NCBI RefSeq assembly: GCF_001809535.1
Contig: NZ_KV797935.1
Coordinates: forward strand, 20,087 to 84,086
DNA length: 64,000 bases
Reading direction: 5' to 3'
Source of the DNA: Aerococcus sp. HMSC062A02
GTDB lineage: Bacteria > Bacillota > Bacilli > Lactobacillales > Aerococcaceae
The position numbers and the translations under genes are program-made. The notes beneath the pieces were generated by a model. The model did no database searches, was not told the DNA's origin, and saw nothing but the letters and a program-made list of their open reading frames with translations. Of the stretch, positions 1 to 9,111 are shown piece after piece (the stretch's first letter is position 1; every line of letters begins with the position of its first letter).

Positions 1-1
1 T

Positions 2-1112
<1,111 letters not shown>

Positions 1113-1113
<1 letters not shown>

Positions 1114-2009
1114 TGCCTTTCACCGTAATCACCCTCTCAAAGACTCCAGCTTCTCTAAGGGGAGACTTGACTAAATGGATGCAGGAAATTTCAACAGGGG
1201 TCTATGTGGGCAACTTTAATCGACGCATTCGTGATAAATTATGGGAAAGAGTGAAAGAAAACGTAGGCAATGGAGAAGCAACGATTTCCTATGCAGCCCA
1301 AAATGAAATTGGCTATCGTTTTGAATCCTATAATACCTCGCGTCAGATGATCGAACTAGAAGGTATCCCGCTTGTCTTGCTCCCTCAGACCGAGGACAAG
1401 GGAGCTTATATCAAACAAAGAGGCTTTAGTAATGCCAGTAAGTTTCGCAAAGCAAGGAAATTCTCACGACCAAACTCTGTCAATGTACCTAGCTATATTA
1501 TCCTCGATACTGAGACAACAGGACTAGATCCTAAAAAAGATCAGATGATCGAAATAGGTGCTCTAAAGATAGAGGGGGCAGAAGAGAATGTCTTTCATTC
1601 TTTGATCGCTAATAAGAAAATCCCTGAGCAAATTCAAAAACTAACAGGGATTAGCCAGAAAGACTTAGATGAAGACGGTAAGGATGAATCGCAAGTGCTT
1701 GCAAATCTTCTTGAATTTATTGAAGGTCAAGTTATTGTCGGTTACAATATCAATTTTGATATTAGTTTTATTAATGAGCAATTGAAAAATATGGGACAGG
1801 AGAATTTATCTAATCCAATTCTTGATTTAAAAACTATTATCAAAAAGGAGAAGATGTTCCTAAAAAATTATCAATTGCAAACAGTTATAGCGAGTTACGG
1901 GATCAATAAAAAAGTCCCCCACCGAGCCTTGGAGGATGTTAGATTAATGGCTGAGCTCATTTCCAAAGTGAATAAATTTCCAGCTTACTTAAAAAAGAAA
2001 GCCCGGTAA
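1113..2009 (+). CDS. cas2: Cas2e fused to a DnaQ-like DEDDh 3'-5' exonuclease
   Basis: I choose the ATG at 1113, which overlaps the cas1 stop and follows GGAGGGAG. The first ~95 of 298 residues are Cas2e (MPFTVITLSKTPASLRGDL, then STGVYVGNF). After a basic linker, residues ~128-298 form a DEDDh exonuclease: YIILDTETTGLD (ExoI), VGYNINFDISFIN (ExoII) and PHRALEDVRLMAEL (ExoIII, H and D). Such fusions are known in type I-E systems of streptococci and relatives. There the exonuclease is thought to trim prespacers, a job otherwise done by host DnaQ or ExoT. The gene ends only 17 nt before the first CRISPR repeat. Confidence 0.93.
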
Positions 2010-2026
2010 TATAGGGATCCTTTAGT

Positions 2027-2420
2027 CTTCTTCCCGCACATGCGGGGGTGATCCCAATGGCAAACGCTATGATTACACAGTTCCAAACTTCTTCCCGCAC
2101 ATGCGGGGGTGATCCTCGCATAATCCCATTAATTTCTTTGTACGTTTCCTTCTTCCCGCACATGCGGGGGTGATCCCGCAAGAAAAGCGATTGAGCGTGT
2201 AGGCGAGGACTTCTTCCCGCACATGCGGGGGTGATCCTCAAGGAGAGCCTTGCAGGCGGTTCAGCGCCTACTTCTTCCCGCACATGCGGGGGTGATCCCA
2301 CGCCAGGCGGCAATACGCCAGCTGGCAAGATCTTCTTCCCGCACATGCAGGGGTGATTCTGTGATTCGCTATTGGATCAGTCTACTATCACACCTCTTCC
2401 CGCTCACGCGGATTTTATTT
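2027..2420 (+). CRISPR. Type I-E CRISPR array, 7 repeats and 6 spacers
   Basis: Repeats of 28 nt (start CTTCTTCCCGC, end GGGGGTGATCC, palindrome CCCGCACATGCGGG) lie at 2027-2054, 2088-2115, 2149-2176, 2210-2237, 2271-2298 and 2332-2359. A degenerate last one lies at 2393-2420. All six spacers are 33 nt, giving a strict 61-nt period. Repeat 6 has two substitutions, and repeat 7 keeps only the 5' part and the stem. Decay at the right end and the repeat orientation put the leader at the cas2 side and transcription on the + strand. Spacer sources cannot be told from here. Confidence 0.97.
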
Positions 2421-2529
2421 TATAAATTTTTCATCTACATTTTTGAGAATCGGTGCTAAGTAAATCCTTCTTGATGTATTGCTATTGTGTTCTAAATGAA
2501 TTACAATATAGACGAAGGGGCTGGTAAAT

Positions 2530-2784
2530 ATGTCAAAAAAAGCGAGTATATCAATCAGAATAGATGAAGATTTAAAGAAGAGTACCCAGGACATATTAGA
2601 TGACTTAGGGCTCGACATGACTACGGCTATCACGATGTACCTAAAAAAAATAAATGCATGTCAAGGGATCCCCTTTTCTGTAAGGAGAACTAGTATACAA
2701 GAGGCCTTAGCAGAAGTTGAACTCGGAGAGGTGGAAAGTTTTGATAATGTAGAGGAGTTTAAAGAGTGGATGAAAGAACTTTAA
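2530..2784 (+). CDS. RelB/DinJ family antitoxin
   Basis: An 84-residue protein beginning MSKKASISIRIDEDLKK, the ribbon-helix-helix start typical of RelB/DinJ antitoxins, followed by LGLDMTTAITMYLKK. It should bind its own promoter and neutralise the toxin encoded next, with which it overlaps by 19 nt. It sits 110 nt after the last degenerate CRISPR repeat, in the same direction as the cas genes. Confidence 0.88.
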   Translation: MSKKASISIRIDEDLKKSTQDILDDLGLDMTTAITMYLKKINACQGIPFSVRRTSIQEALAEVELGEVESFDNVEEFKEWMKEL

Positions 2785-3056
2785 GGATTGAATTATCAAG
2801 AAAGTTTGTACGAGCTCTTAAGAAATATAAGAAAAAACATTACAATATAAATAAGTTAGAAATGGCGATTGATGCTTTAATTATCCAAGACAAAAGTATA
2901 TTACGCACCAAGTACAAAGACCATGCTCTGTCTGGAAATTGGAAAGGTGTACGTGAGCTACATATAGAAGGGGACTGGCTCCTGGTCTATCAGATAGATC
3001 ATGGCAAATTAGTTCTTCTTTTGCTAGATATGGGCTCACATGACGAGTTATTTTGA
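2766..3056 (+). CDS. YafQ/RelE-family mRNA interferase toxin
   Basis: A 96-residue basic protein. The C-terminal half (GVRELHIEGDWLLVYQI, then LLDMGSHDELF) matches the YafQ branch of RelE toxins, which cleave mRNA on the ribosome. The conserved histidines of that branch (in KYKDHAL, RELHIEGDW and MGSHDELF) are present, so the toxin looks intact. It begins inside the antitoxin gene, which keeps the two coupled. A CRISPR-like repeat begins 9 nt after its stop. Confidence 0.88.
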   Translation: MDERTLRIELSRKFVRALKKYKKKHYNINKLEMAIDALIIQDKSILRTKYKDHALSGNWKGVRELHIEGDWLLVYQIDHGKLVLLLLDMGSHDELF

Positions 3057-3065
3057 TGACTTCTA

Positions 3066-3093
3066 CTTCTTCCCGCGTTAGCGGGGGTAATTT
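3066..3093 (+). repeat. Degenerate CRISPR repeat downstream of the toxin gene
   Basis: The 28 nt begin CTTCTTCCCGC, identical to the array repeat, and continue GTTAGCGGGGGTAATTT. The stem CCCGC/GCGGG is intact although the loop and 3' handle differ. Confidence 0.75.
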
Positions 3094-3130
3094 TAATCAG
3101 TTAGAGAATTAAGTTGAATATATTTTATCG

Positions 3131-3158
3131 GCTCTTTCCCGCCTAGGCGGATACTTTT
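3131..3158 (+). repeat. Second degenerate CRISPR-like repeat
   Basis: CTCTTTCCCGCCTAGGCGG keeps the C-rich 5' part and a CCGCC/GGCGG stem. It lies about 66 nt, not 61, after the previous relic, so the spacer-like stretch between them is about 37 nt. Confidence 0.6.
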
Positions 3159-3212
3159 CCTTCATTAAATGACTAATAAGATCAACTAATTCTTATCTAG
3201 AAAGGATCCAAT

Positions 3213-3529
3213 ATGTTAGCCGCCTACCCAGCCTTATTTTACTTCAGCCCAGATGAAAGCAAGATTCCTTTTTTATAGTATTTCCCGATGTCCCAAGGGC
3301 GATCACTCAGGGGAAGAATATAGTCGATGCGCTTTATATGGCCAGTGATTGTCTGGGGATCCATTTAGCAGATGCTTTAGAGCGTGGGCAAGCTTTGCCT
3401 GAGCCAAGTCCGATAACTTCCTTGTCCTTAGACGACTACCTTCCTGAGGATAAAGATTTTCATTTTGACCGGAACAAATCCTTTATCTCCATGGTCTTGG
3501 TCGATCTCGATGATTACACTAGCAATTAA
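3213..3529 (+). pseudogene. HicB-like antitoxin gene broken by a T-run frameshift
   Basis: From ATG 3213 the reading is MLAAYPALFYFSPDESKIPF and then stops at TAG. After adding one T to the T6 run at 3269-3274 the frame continues FIVFPDVPRAITQGKNIVDA into an open 63-codon tail with LGIHLADALERG and DDYLPEDKDF. The joined protein resembles the HicB antitoxin fold (partial RNase H, 'FPD...A...G.....A' pattern). No HicA toxin is seen next to it. The break could be a true 1-nt deletion, a phase-variable homopolymer or a sequencing error. Confidence 0.72.
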
Positions 3530-3624
3530 ATCGGCTTTTCTGACCAGAAGCGAAGAGCTTTTATTTTAAAGCAGCTGAACTTTTGATACAATAAGATTAA
3601 AATAAGTAAGTGAAGGATGATATT

Positions 3625-4092
3625 ATGGCCGGAAAAGTACGTGCAGCTTTGACCCATGCGCAAAATACCCAGCTCCAAGAGTTAGATGTACCGTTCGCTA
3701 AGAATGACGTGAATGAAGTGATGACGACCCTGCAAAATTTTGTTGACCAGTATGAAGCTTATTTTGAAGAAGGTTCTTTGAATATTTTTGCCCTGGAAGC
3801 TTATCCTAATCGGCGGACTAAGACCGCTCAAACGGCTTTTGCCTTGGTCAATATGACAGGTAAGACCATTACCGAACTGAAGGCCAAATTGCAACTTAAA
3901 GTTTCTGACTTCAATGTGAACTTTGAGCCGATTGAATGGAAGATTGACAGCGATTTTTTAGGCAACTGGGCGAATGATATTGCCATTATGATTGTCGATG
4001 AAGTCCCTATGGAAGGCATGGCAACCAAGCCATCTTACACTTTGAATGATTTGGAGCTTGAAGTCAGTGATGTAACCGTAATGGAGTACTAG
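3625..4092 (+). CDS. Conserved hypothetical protein, 155 aa
   Basis: I prefer ATG 3625, placed after AAGGATGA, over the in-frame GTG at 3610. The soluble acidic protein has no signal peptide or membrane segment. It shows a helical N-terminal third and a beta-rich remainder (FALVNMTGKTITELKAKLQL). I recognise no family. A TACAAT box at about 3587 may belong to its promoter. No terminator follows before the TPP riboswitch. Confidence 0.6.
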   Translation: MAGKVRAALTHAQNTQLQELDVPFAKNDVNEVMTTLQNFVDQYEAYFEEGSLNIFALEAYPNRRTKTAQTAFALVNMTGKTITELKAKLQLKVSDFNVNFEPIEWKIDSDFLGNWANDIAIMIVDEVPMEGMATKPSYTLNDLELEVSDVTVMEY

Positions 4093-4134
4093 ACTTGCAT
4101 TTTTGATAAAAAACAGTTAAGATAAACGCATAGA

Positions 4135-4214
4135 ACACTAGGGGAACCAAAAGGTTGAGATACGTCAGTAGACCCTTAAAACTTGATCTAGTTAAGACTA
4201 GCGTAAGGAAGTGT
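4135..4214 (+). promoter_or_regulatory. TPP riboswitch aptamer (thi box)
   Basis: The conserved blocks are in order: GGGGAACC, GGTTGAGATACG, ACCCTTAAAACTTGATCTAG, and GACTAGCGTAAGGAAG. P1 closes with ACACT (4135-4139) and AGTGT (4210-4214). It lies about 120 nt upstream of thiT and ahead of a terminator hairpin. This fits transcription attenuation: TPP bound, transcription off. Confidence 0.95.
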
Positions 4215-4273
4215 ATAAGCAAGGCAGCTTTTTAGCTTGCCAGCTGTTTATCTTACCGAATACAAGTTTTAAG

Positions 4274-4302
4274 CCCGTTTGTGTGATGCAAACGGGTTTT
4301 GT
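4274..4302 (+). terminator. Riboswitch expression-platform terminator
   Basis: CCCGTTT (4274-4280) pairs with AAACGGG (4290-4296) and is followed by TTTTGTTTC. It stands between the TPP aptamer and thiT. Confidence 0.85.
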
Positions 4303-4333
4303 TTCTTTCTTAGTAAAGAAAGGAAAATGTTAA

Positions 4334-4894
4334 ATGGCACAACGCCAGCAATTATTAGGGATGATCGAGGCTGCTTTAATGGCTGTCTTGGCTTTTGTTT
4401 TTGCCTTGATCCCTTTAGATGTCGGGAATATCTTTGAGATTGAGCTCGGGATGATTCCCATTATGATTTTTGCCTTCCGTAGGGGGCCTAAGCTAGGAAT
4501 TCTAGCGGGTTTCCTCTGGGGGATTCTCAAGCTCGTTTCAGGAGATATTGTGGTGCTTTCCTTCCTCCAAGTCTTTGTGGAATATGTTTTTGCCTTTGCG
4601 GTGACAGGTTTGGCTGGCTTCGGCGCCCAAACTATCCAACAGAAGCTTGCCCAAAAGGAGAGCCTTTATGGGACCATCGCTTGGAGTGTTGCTCTAGCAG
4701 TCTTTGTTAAGTACTTCATCCACTTCATTGCAGGGGTGGTGTATTGGTCAAGCTATGCGCCAGATGGGATGAATATTTATTGGTATTCCTTCCTGGTCAA
4801 TGGCTCGAGCGCATTGGCAACATTCATTGCTGATGGGCTTATTGTTGCCCTGATCTGCCGGGCAGCGCCCCACTTGTTACGGGTTAAGGAATAA
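4334..4894 (+). CDS. thiT: ThiT, thiamine-specific S component of an ECF transporter
   Basis: A 186-residue protein with about six membrane helices, matching ThiT (YuaJ): IPLDVGNIFEIELGMIPIM near the start, EYVFAFAVTGLAGFGA in the middle, and VKYFIHFIAGVVYWSSYAP with MNIYWYSFLVNGS near the end. These include the aromatic and glutamate residues that form the thiamine site. It works with the shared ECF module (EcfAA'T), which is not in the window. The upstream TPP riboswitch supports the assignment independently. Confidence 0.95.
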   Translation: MAQRQQLLGMIEAALMAVLAFVFALIPLDVGNIFEIELGMIPIMIFAFRRGPKLGILAGFLWGILKLVSGDIVVLSFLQVFVEYVFAFAVTGLAGFGAQTIQQKLAQKESLYGTIAWSVALAVFVKYFIHFIAGVVYWSSYAPDGMNIYWYSFLVNGSSALATFIADGLIVALICRAAPHLLRVKE

Positions 4895-4974
4895 GCATGG
4901 ACGGTTTCCTCGTTTCCCTTAGCCCTCAACTGGGAAGTGGGGGAAGGCTCTCCCTCTCTAGAGCCTTAACCGTC

Positions 4975-5024
4975 AAAAAATACGCTCGTTTCGGCTTAAT
5001 TTGGCCGAGGCGAGCGTATTTTTT
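4975..5024. terminator. Bidirectional terminator between thiT and the exporter operon
   Basis: TACGCTCG (4981-4988) pairs with CGAGCGTA (5011-5018), with an inner TCGGC/GCCGA pairing. The stem is flanked by A6 on the left and T6 on the right, so it can end both convergent transcripts. Confidence 0.9.
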
Positions 5025-5583
5025 ATTCTTTGGAAGTCCTATTTTTGATTTTGAATTTGGGTGTCTTGGGAAGAGGGAGGCGTTTCTTATTTTGTTCGTG
5101 GTGGGCGGCCTTAGCGGCTTTTTTCTTGAGTTGACGGCGGGCACGTTCTTGGCGCTGGCGGCGGATCTGTTGCTCGGCCAGACTGATAAACATGAAGCCA
5201 AAGACAATGGCGCCCGAAACCTTAAAGACAGTCATGAGGTGCTGGACGCTAGCCACGTAGTCGCCCTCAACGGCATAGCGGACGAAGAGATAGGCCGCAT
5301 TCCCTGGTACTAGAGGCAGGATGGCTGGGGTGTTTAAGATAATGACCGGGATTCTCAGGCGGCGGGAGAGCTGCATGTAGAGGATCCCAATCACAATGGC
5401 AGCCATGAAGTTAGCCACAATTATTTCATTGAAGAGATACATGAAGAATTTATAGGTCATCCAACCGCTGGTACCTGTCAAACCACAATAAATCAAGGCG
5501 CGCTTGGGGACGTTTAGGATGGTTGAGAAGGCCACGGTCCCGAAGAAACTTAGGCAAGCTTGTTCAAGAATACTAAGCAACAT
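5023..5583 (-). CDS. Threonine/serine exporter family protein, small subunit (YjjB/DUF3815-like)
   Basis: A 186-residue membrane protein with about four helices, including PVIILNTPAILPLVPGNAAY. That is the hallmark PG motif of the C-terminal ThrE half. It ends in a very basic tail (RRQRQERARRQLKKK onward). With the preceding gene, 12 nt upstream, it makes a split ThrE-type exporter of threonine, serine or a related small metabolite. The long charged tail is unusual compared with the compact family core. Confidence 0.85.
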   Translation of the reverse strand: MLLSILEQACLSFFGTVAFSTILNVPKRALIYCGLTGTSGWMTYKFFMYLFNEIIVANFMAAIVIGILYMQLSRRLRIPVIILNTPAILPLVPGNAAYLFVRYAVEGDYVASVQHLMTVFKVSGAIVFGFMFISLAEQQIRRQRQERARRQLKKKAAKAAHHEQNKKRLPLPKTPKFKIKNRTSKE

Positions 5584-5595
5584 ACTTCCTCCTTC

Positions 5596-6360
5596 CTAGC
5601 CCAACCACTGCAGGGTAAGGGCAATACCGATACCGAGGACAATGGCAATCAGAATGGCATTCACAGCCTCCACCATGCCCGAGACTAATTGCCGGGCAAA
5701 GAGGTCACGGAGGGCTCCCGTGATGGCTAGACCGGGGAGGAGGGGCATGATGCAGCCCGTGATCATGGAGTCCAGGTGGCTGACCCAGCCTAAGCGATTG
5801 AAGGAGAGGGCGAGAACACCGATAACAGTTGAAGCAAAGAAATCACTGAGGAAGATCACCTCGAACTTCTCCTTGCATAATTCGGAGACGGAGAAGCCGA
5901 TGGTTGCTATAAGGAAGGCAAGCAAGATATCCCGATAGTTGTTGTTATCCAAGAGCAACATGAAGGCCGCACTGGCAAAGCCAGCAGCGATAACTTGGAT
6001 GGGAAAGCTGAAGTTCTTGGGTTCCTTGTCGACCCGCTGGAGTTCGCTTTTGAGTCCGGCTAGGTCTAACTTCCCAGCTTCATAGGCCCGGGAGAGCTCG
6101 TTGGTTTCATCAATTTTGGCTAAATTAGTAGACAGTTTGCGCACCTGGGTTATTTGGGTCTTTGACCGCTGGTTGAGGCTCATGAAGATAGCAGTATTGG
6201 TGACATAGGCTTCGGTATCGAAGCGGTGGGTGTTCTGGGCGATCCGCTGCATGGTGTCTTCCACTCGGTAAGATTCGGAGCCTGACTCCATCATAATGCG
6301 TCCCGCCAAGAGGCAAGTTGACAGCAAGAGGTGGTTCTTTTCTTCTTCAGTCATTGACAT
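5596..6360 (-). CDS. Threonine/serine exporter family protein, large subunit (YjjP/DUF1212-like)
   Basis: A 254-residue protein. The soluble N-terminal ~110 residues (LLAGRIMMESGSESYRVEDTM, the family signature, and VTNTAIFMSL) are followed by about five membrane helices, with PLLPGLAITGALRDLF near the end. This matches DUF1212, the N-terminal half of ThrE. It lies 24 nt downstream of the AEC permease and 12 nt upstream of its partner, so the three probably form one operon. Confidence 0.88.
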   Translation of the reverse strand: MSMTEEEKNHLLLSTCLLAGRIMMESGSESYRVEDTMQRIAQNTHRFDTEAYVTNTAIFMSLNQRSKTQITQVRKLSTNLAKIDETNELSRAYEAGKLDLAGLKSELQRVDKEPKNFSFPIQVIAAGFASAAFMLLLDNNNYRDILLAFLIATIGFSVSELCKEKFEVIFLSDFFASTVIGVLALSFNRLGWVSHLDSMITGCIMPLLPGLAITGALRDLFARQLVSGMVEAVNAILIAIVLGIGIALTLQWLG

Positions 6361-6384
6361 ATAATTCCTCCTTTAATGGCTGGC

Positions 6385-7347
6385 TTATCCAGCTAAGTTA
6401 AGTAGGGAAATAATCAGTGGAATAATCAACACAGAAAAAAGCGTAGAAACAAAGACATAGCGGGTGGCCAAGGCAACGTCCCCGTCAAAGATTGTGGCAT
6501 AAGCCGTTGCTGAGGAGGGACCAGGCATAGCGGCCGTGACCACCAGGACACTAATGATAATGGGATGGCTGAGGAAGGTCCCGAATAGATAATAAATGAT
6601 AATGGGCAAGAGGACCATCTTAATCAGCATGAGCAAGTAGATCCGCCAATCGTTGAAGCAATCTCTGAATTTGATCTCGGTCATGGACATACCAATCACG
6701 ATCATAGCCAAGGGCGTGGTCATATTCCCCACGAGGCTGAGAAAGGATTCAGCTGCCTCGGGAATCTTCCAATCAAGGATAAAGAAGGCGAGGGCGATCA
6801 AGGAAGCTGCAAAGCCGGGTGAAAGAAGGATCTTACGCAAGCTTAACTGGCCCTTTCCCTTCTGACTGTAGCGGCTCATGGCCCAGACCCCGAAGGAATA
6901 AACCAGGATATTGGAGGGAACATTCACGAGCGAGGCATAGAACATGGCCCCAGCACCGTAGAGGGCTTGGATAACCGGCAGCCCCATGAAGCCGTTGTTC
7001 TGGAAGGTCATTAAGAACTGTAGGGTACCTTCTGATTCCTTGGCCACAGGGATAAATTTAGGCACAATAAAAGAGAAGGCCATATAGAAAAGATAAATAA
7101 TAAAGGCAATGGCCAAGAAGGTCAGGGCTTCACTCTTCGTCCCTAATTCCCCGGCACTATTGATGGTGGAGAGGATGAGGGCAGGTGAGGAGACATAGGT
7201 AATCATGGTTGAAAAATCATACTGGGCCGATTCGGTAAAGAGTTGCTGCTTCTGGCCCCAATAGCCCAGAAACAGGGTGGCCAGTAGGATAAGCATGGGT
7301 ATAACAGCTGACAATAAAATCCCTCCATAATTTATACTTGCTCCCAT
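6385..7347 (-). CDS. AEC (auxin efflux carrier) family transporter
   Basis: A 320-residue protein with about ten membrane helices in two inverted bundles. It carries QNNGFMGLPVIQALYG, the typical N(x)GFxGxP motif of bacterial AEC proteins. Substrates of the bacterial members include malate and other organic acids; none can be assigned here. It is the first gene of the leftward operon with the ThrE-like pair. Confidence 0.88.
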   Translation of the reverse strand: MGASINYGGILLSAVIPMLILLATLFLGYWGQKQQLFTESAQYDFSTMITYVSSPALILSTINSAGELGTKSEALTFLAIAFIIYLFYMAFSFIVPKFIPVAKESEGTLQFLMTFQNNGFMGLPVIQALYGAGAMFYASLVNVPSNILVYSFGVWAMSRYSQKGKGQLSLRKILLSPGFAASLIALAFFILDWKIPEAAESFLSLVGNMTTPLAMIVIGMSMTEIKFRDCFNDWRIYLLMLIKMVLLPIIIYYLFGTFLSHPIIISVLVVTAAMPGPSSATAYATIFDGDVALATRYVFVSTLFSVLIIPLIISLLNLAG

Positions 7348-7428
7348 TATAGCATGAAATAATAGGAGGCATCATGTGGGCTAAAGCCTCTTTCCCGCCT
7401 GCTTTGATGAGCCTAGAGGACAAGAACA

Positions 7429-7466
7429 CAGCGCATCCGACAAGCGACTTGGCAGGGGATGCGCTG
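7429..7466 (-). terminator. Possible terminator after the aldo/keto reductase gene
   Basis: CAGCGCATCC (7429-7438) pairs with GGATGCGCTG (7457-7466). The T tract on the minus strand is weak, so the call rests on the 10-bp stem and its place 32 nt after the gene. Confidence 0.5.
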
Positions 7467-7497
7467 CTTATGATTAAAATCTTTTTCGATGGGACTT

Positions 7498-8340
7498 CTA
7501 GAAGTCTTTGGTATCTGGATCGGGAGCTTCGGTCAAGTCCTGGATCTGGTCAATCTGGCGGACTTCCTCTGGGCTCAAGTGGATATCGAAAACCTCATAG
7601 TTGGAGAGGATATGCTTAGGCGTCTTAGACCGAGGAAGGGGCAGGAAATCATGGGCCAAAGACCAGGCCAAGGCAATTTGGGCGACCGAACGCTCATGTT
7701 TGTCGGCGATGGCTTGGAGCTCTTGGTTGTCAAAGATTTGACCGCTGCCCAGGGGACTATAGGCTTCTAGGAGGATATCATGATTCCGGCAGTAGGTCAC
7801 AAGCTCGTCTTGACTCAGGCCAGGGGCGAGTTTAATTTGGTTGACCATGGGCTTGATTTCAGCCGTTTGGAATAAGGGCTCGAGATGTTTCTCTAGGAAG
7901 TTAGAGACACCAATGGACTTGGCCTTACCTTCTTTGTAGAGGTCTTCCAAGGCCCGCCAAACTTCCCGGTTACGAGTCTCAAAGCCTGGCTCTTGGCGGA
8001 AGGGTTTGGGGTTAGGCCAGTGGATCAGTAAGAGGTCCACATAGTTGGTTTGTAACTTATTGAGGGATTCTTCGAAAGAAGCTAGGGTATCCTCATAAGT
8101 GCCCTTATCATTCCAGATCTTAGTAGTCAAAAAAATCTCGTCACGCGGCACATCACTGGCTTGGATGGCCTGGCCCACACCGGCTTCATTGCCATAAGTC
8201 TGGGCAGTATCAATATGGCGGTAGCCAGCGTTCAAAGCATTCTTAACCGCTTGGATCACGGGCTCACCGTCTTCCAGTTGCCAGGTACCAAAACCGATTT
8301 TAGGAATTGTGCGGCCATTTACTAATTGATAAGTTTCCAT
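7498..8340 (-). CDS. Aldo/keto reductase
   Basis: A 280-residue AKR of usual length. The catalytic tetrad is visible: D and Y in HIDTAQTYGNE, K in FLTTKIWND, and H in LLLIHWPNP. The cofactor-binding end is PLPRSKTPKHILSNYEVF. It should reduce small aldehydes or ketones with NADPH, like the 2,5-diketo-gluconate reductase group (YtbE/YvgN types). It stands alone, divergent from luxS. Confidence 0.93.
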   Translation of the reverse strand: METYQLVNGRTIPKIGFGTWQLEDGEPVIQAVKNALNAGYRHIDTAQTYGNEAGVGQAIQASDVPRDEIFLTTKIWNDKGTYEDTLASFEESLNKLQTNYVDLLLIHWPNPKPFRQEPGFETRNREVWRALEDLYKEGKAKSIGVSNFLEKHLEPLFQTAEIKPMVNQIKLAPGLSQDELVTYCRNHDILLEAYSPLGSGQIFDNQELQAIADKHERSVAQIALAWSLAHDFLPLPRSKTPKHILSNYEVFDIHLSPEEVRQIDQIQDLTEAPDPDTKDF

Positions 8341-8471
8341 TTAGGGTCACTCCTCTGCTATCAGTATAAGCCTATCATACCAAGAAGATGGGCTGAAAGG
8401 TAGTGAAAGCCCTTCAGTTGCTAAGGAGACCAAGTGATCACTGCTGCTATCTTTTGCCTAAGCGCTAAATA

Positions 8472-8500
8472 TTGAGTCTGCTTTCTAAATATGGGATAAT
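8472..8500 (+). promoter_or_regulatory. luxS promoter
   Basis: TTGAGT (8472-8477), a 17-nt spacer and GATAAT (8495-8500) make a good housekeeping sigma promoter about 40 nt before the luxS start. Confidence 0.7.
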
Positions 8501-8519
8501 GATTAGTGACGATCATTAT
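8496..8519. promoter_or_regulatory. Inverted repeat overlapping the luxS -10 and start site
   Basis: ATAATGAT (8496-8503) and ATCATTAT (8512-8519) are perfect inverted copies 8 nt apart. They overlap the -10 box and end just before the ribosome binding site. The halves look like Fur/PerR-type half sites but the spacing is wider. It could be an operator or a 5' UTR hairpin. Confidence 0.5.
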
Positions 8520-8537
8520 TTCAAAGGAGGAAATAAA

Positions 8538-9020
8538 ATGGCAAAAGTTGAAAGTTTTGAGCTCGACCACGATGCAGTCAAGGCGCCTTATGTCCGTCTA
8601 GCTGGGCGGGAAGAAGGTGCCAAGGGGGATGTCATCACGAAATTTGATATCCGCCTGACCCAACCCAACCAAGAAGCTGTTCCTACAGCAGCCTTACATA
8701 CCATTGAACACATGTCAGCTGGTCTTGTCCGCGACTATGTGGACGGGGTGATCGACCTCTCGCCCATGGGCTGTCGGACAGGCTTCTACCTACTCGTTTG
8801 GGGAGAAAAGACCCCTGAAGAGATAGCAATTGCCTTCACCAAGGTCCTCAGAGATATCGTAGACTCTAGCTGGGATGATGTCCAAGGGGTCGAACGCAAG
8901 GGCTGCGGCAACTACAAGGACCACTCCTTGTTTGGGGCTCAAGAGTGGGCCAAGCATATCCTCGACCAAGGTTTCTCTAAGGATCCTTTCGAGCGCCAAG
9001 TGGTGGAAGTCGCAGAATAA
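8538..9020 (+). CDS. luxS: LuxS, S-ribosylhomocysteine lyase
   Basis: I start at ATG 8538, preceded by AAAGGAGG, rather than at an in-frame upstream start; this gives the standard 160 residues. The zinc ligands are in HTIEH and GCGNYKDH, with the catalytic cysteine in PMGCRTGFY. LuxS splits S-ribosylhomocysteine into homocysteine and DPD, the AI-2 precursor, in the activated methyl cycle. The gene is alone, with its own promoter and terminator. Confidence 0.97.
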   Translation: MAKVESFELDHDAVKAPYVRLAGREEGAKGDVITKFDIRLTQPNQEAVPTAALHTIEHMSAGLVRDYVDGVIDLSPMGCRTGFYLLVWGEKTPEEIAIAFTKVLRDIVDSSWDDVQGVERKGCGNYKDHSLFGAQEWAKHILDQGFSKDPFERQVVEVAE

Positions 9021-9111
9021 GAGATCGATACTTTGAATTTTATGGTCAAAGAGCTAAATCATAAAAACAGGAAGTAGGTCCGAAGCTGCTGCTTCTTCTT
9101 ATCATTTAAAA

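Noticed and set aside
1957..2346. 129-codon minus-strand ORF across the CRISPR array
   Set aside because: It is made of repeat translation (PPHVREE units) and overlaps cas2; an artefact of the array.
2360..2392. Inverted ends TGTGAT/ATCACA of spacer 6 as a functional palindrome
   Set aside because: Six-base matches at the ends of a 33-nt spacer are likely by chance, and the spacer has normal length.
4897..5313. 138-codon plus-strand ORF after thiT
   Set aside because: It runs through the bidirectional terminator and antisense to the exporter gene, with no ribosome binding site.
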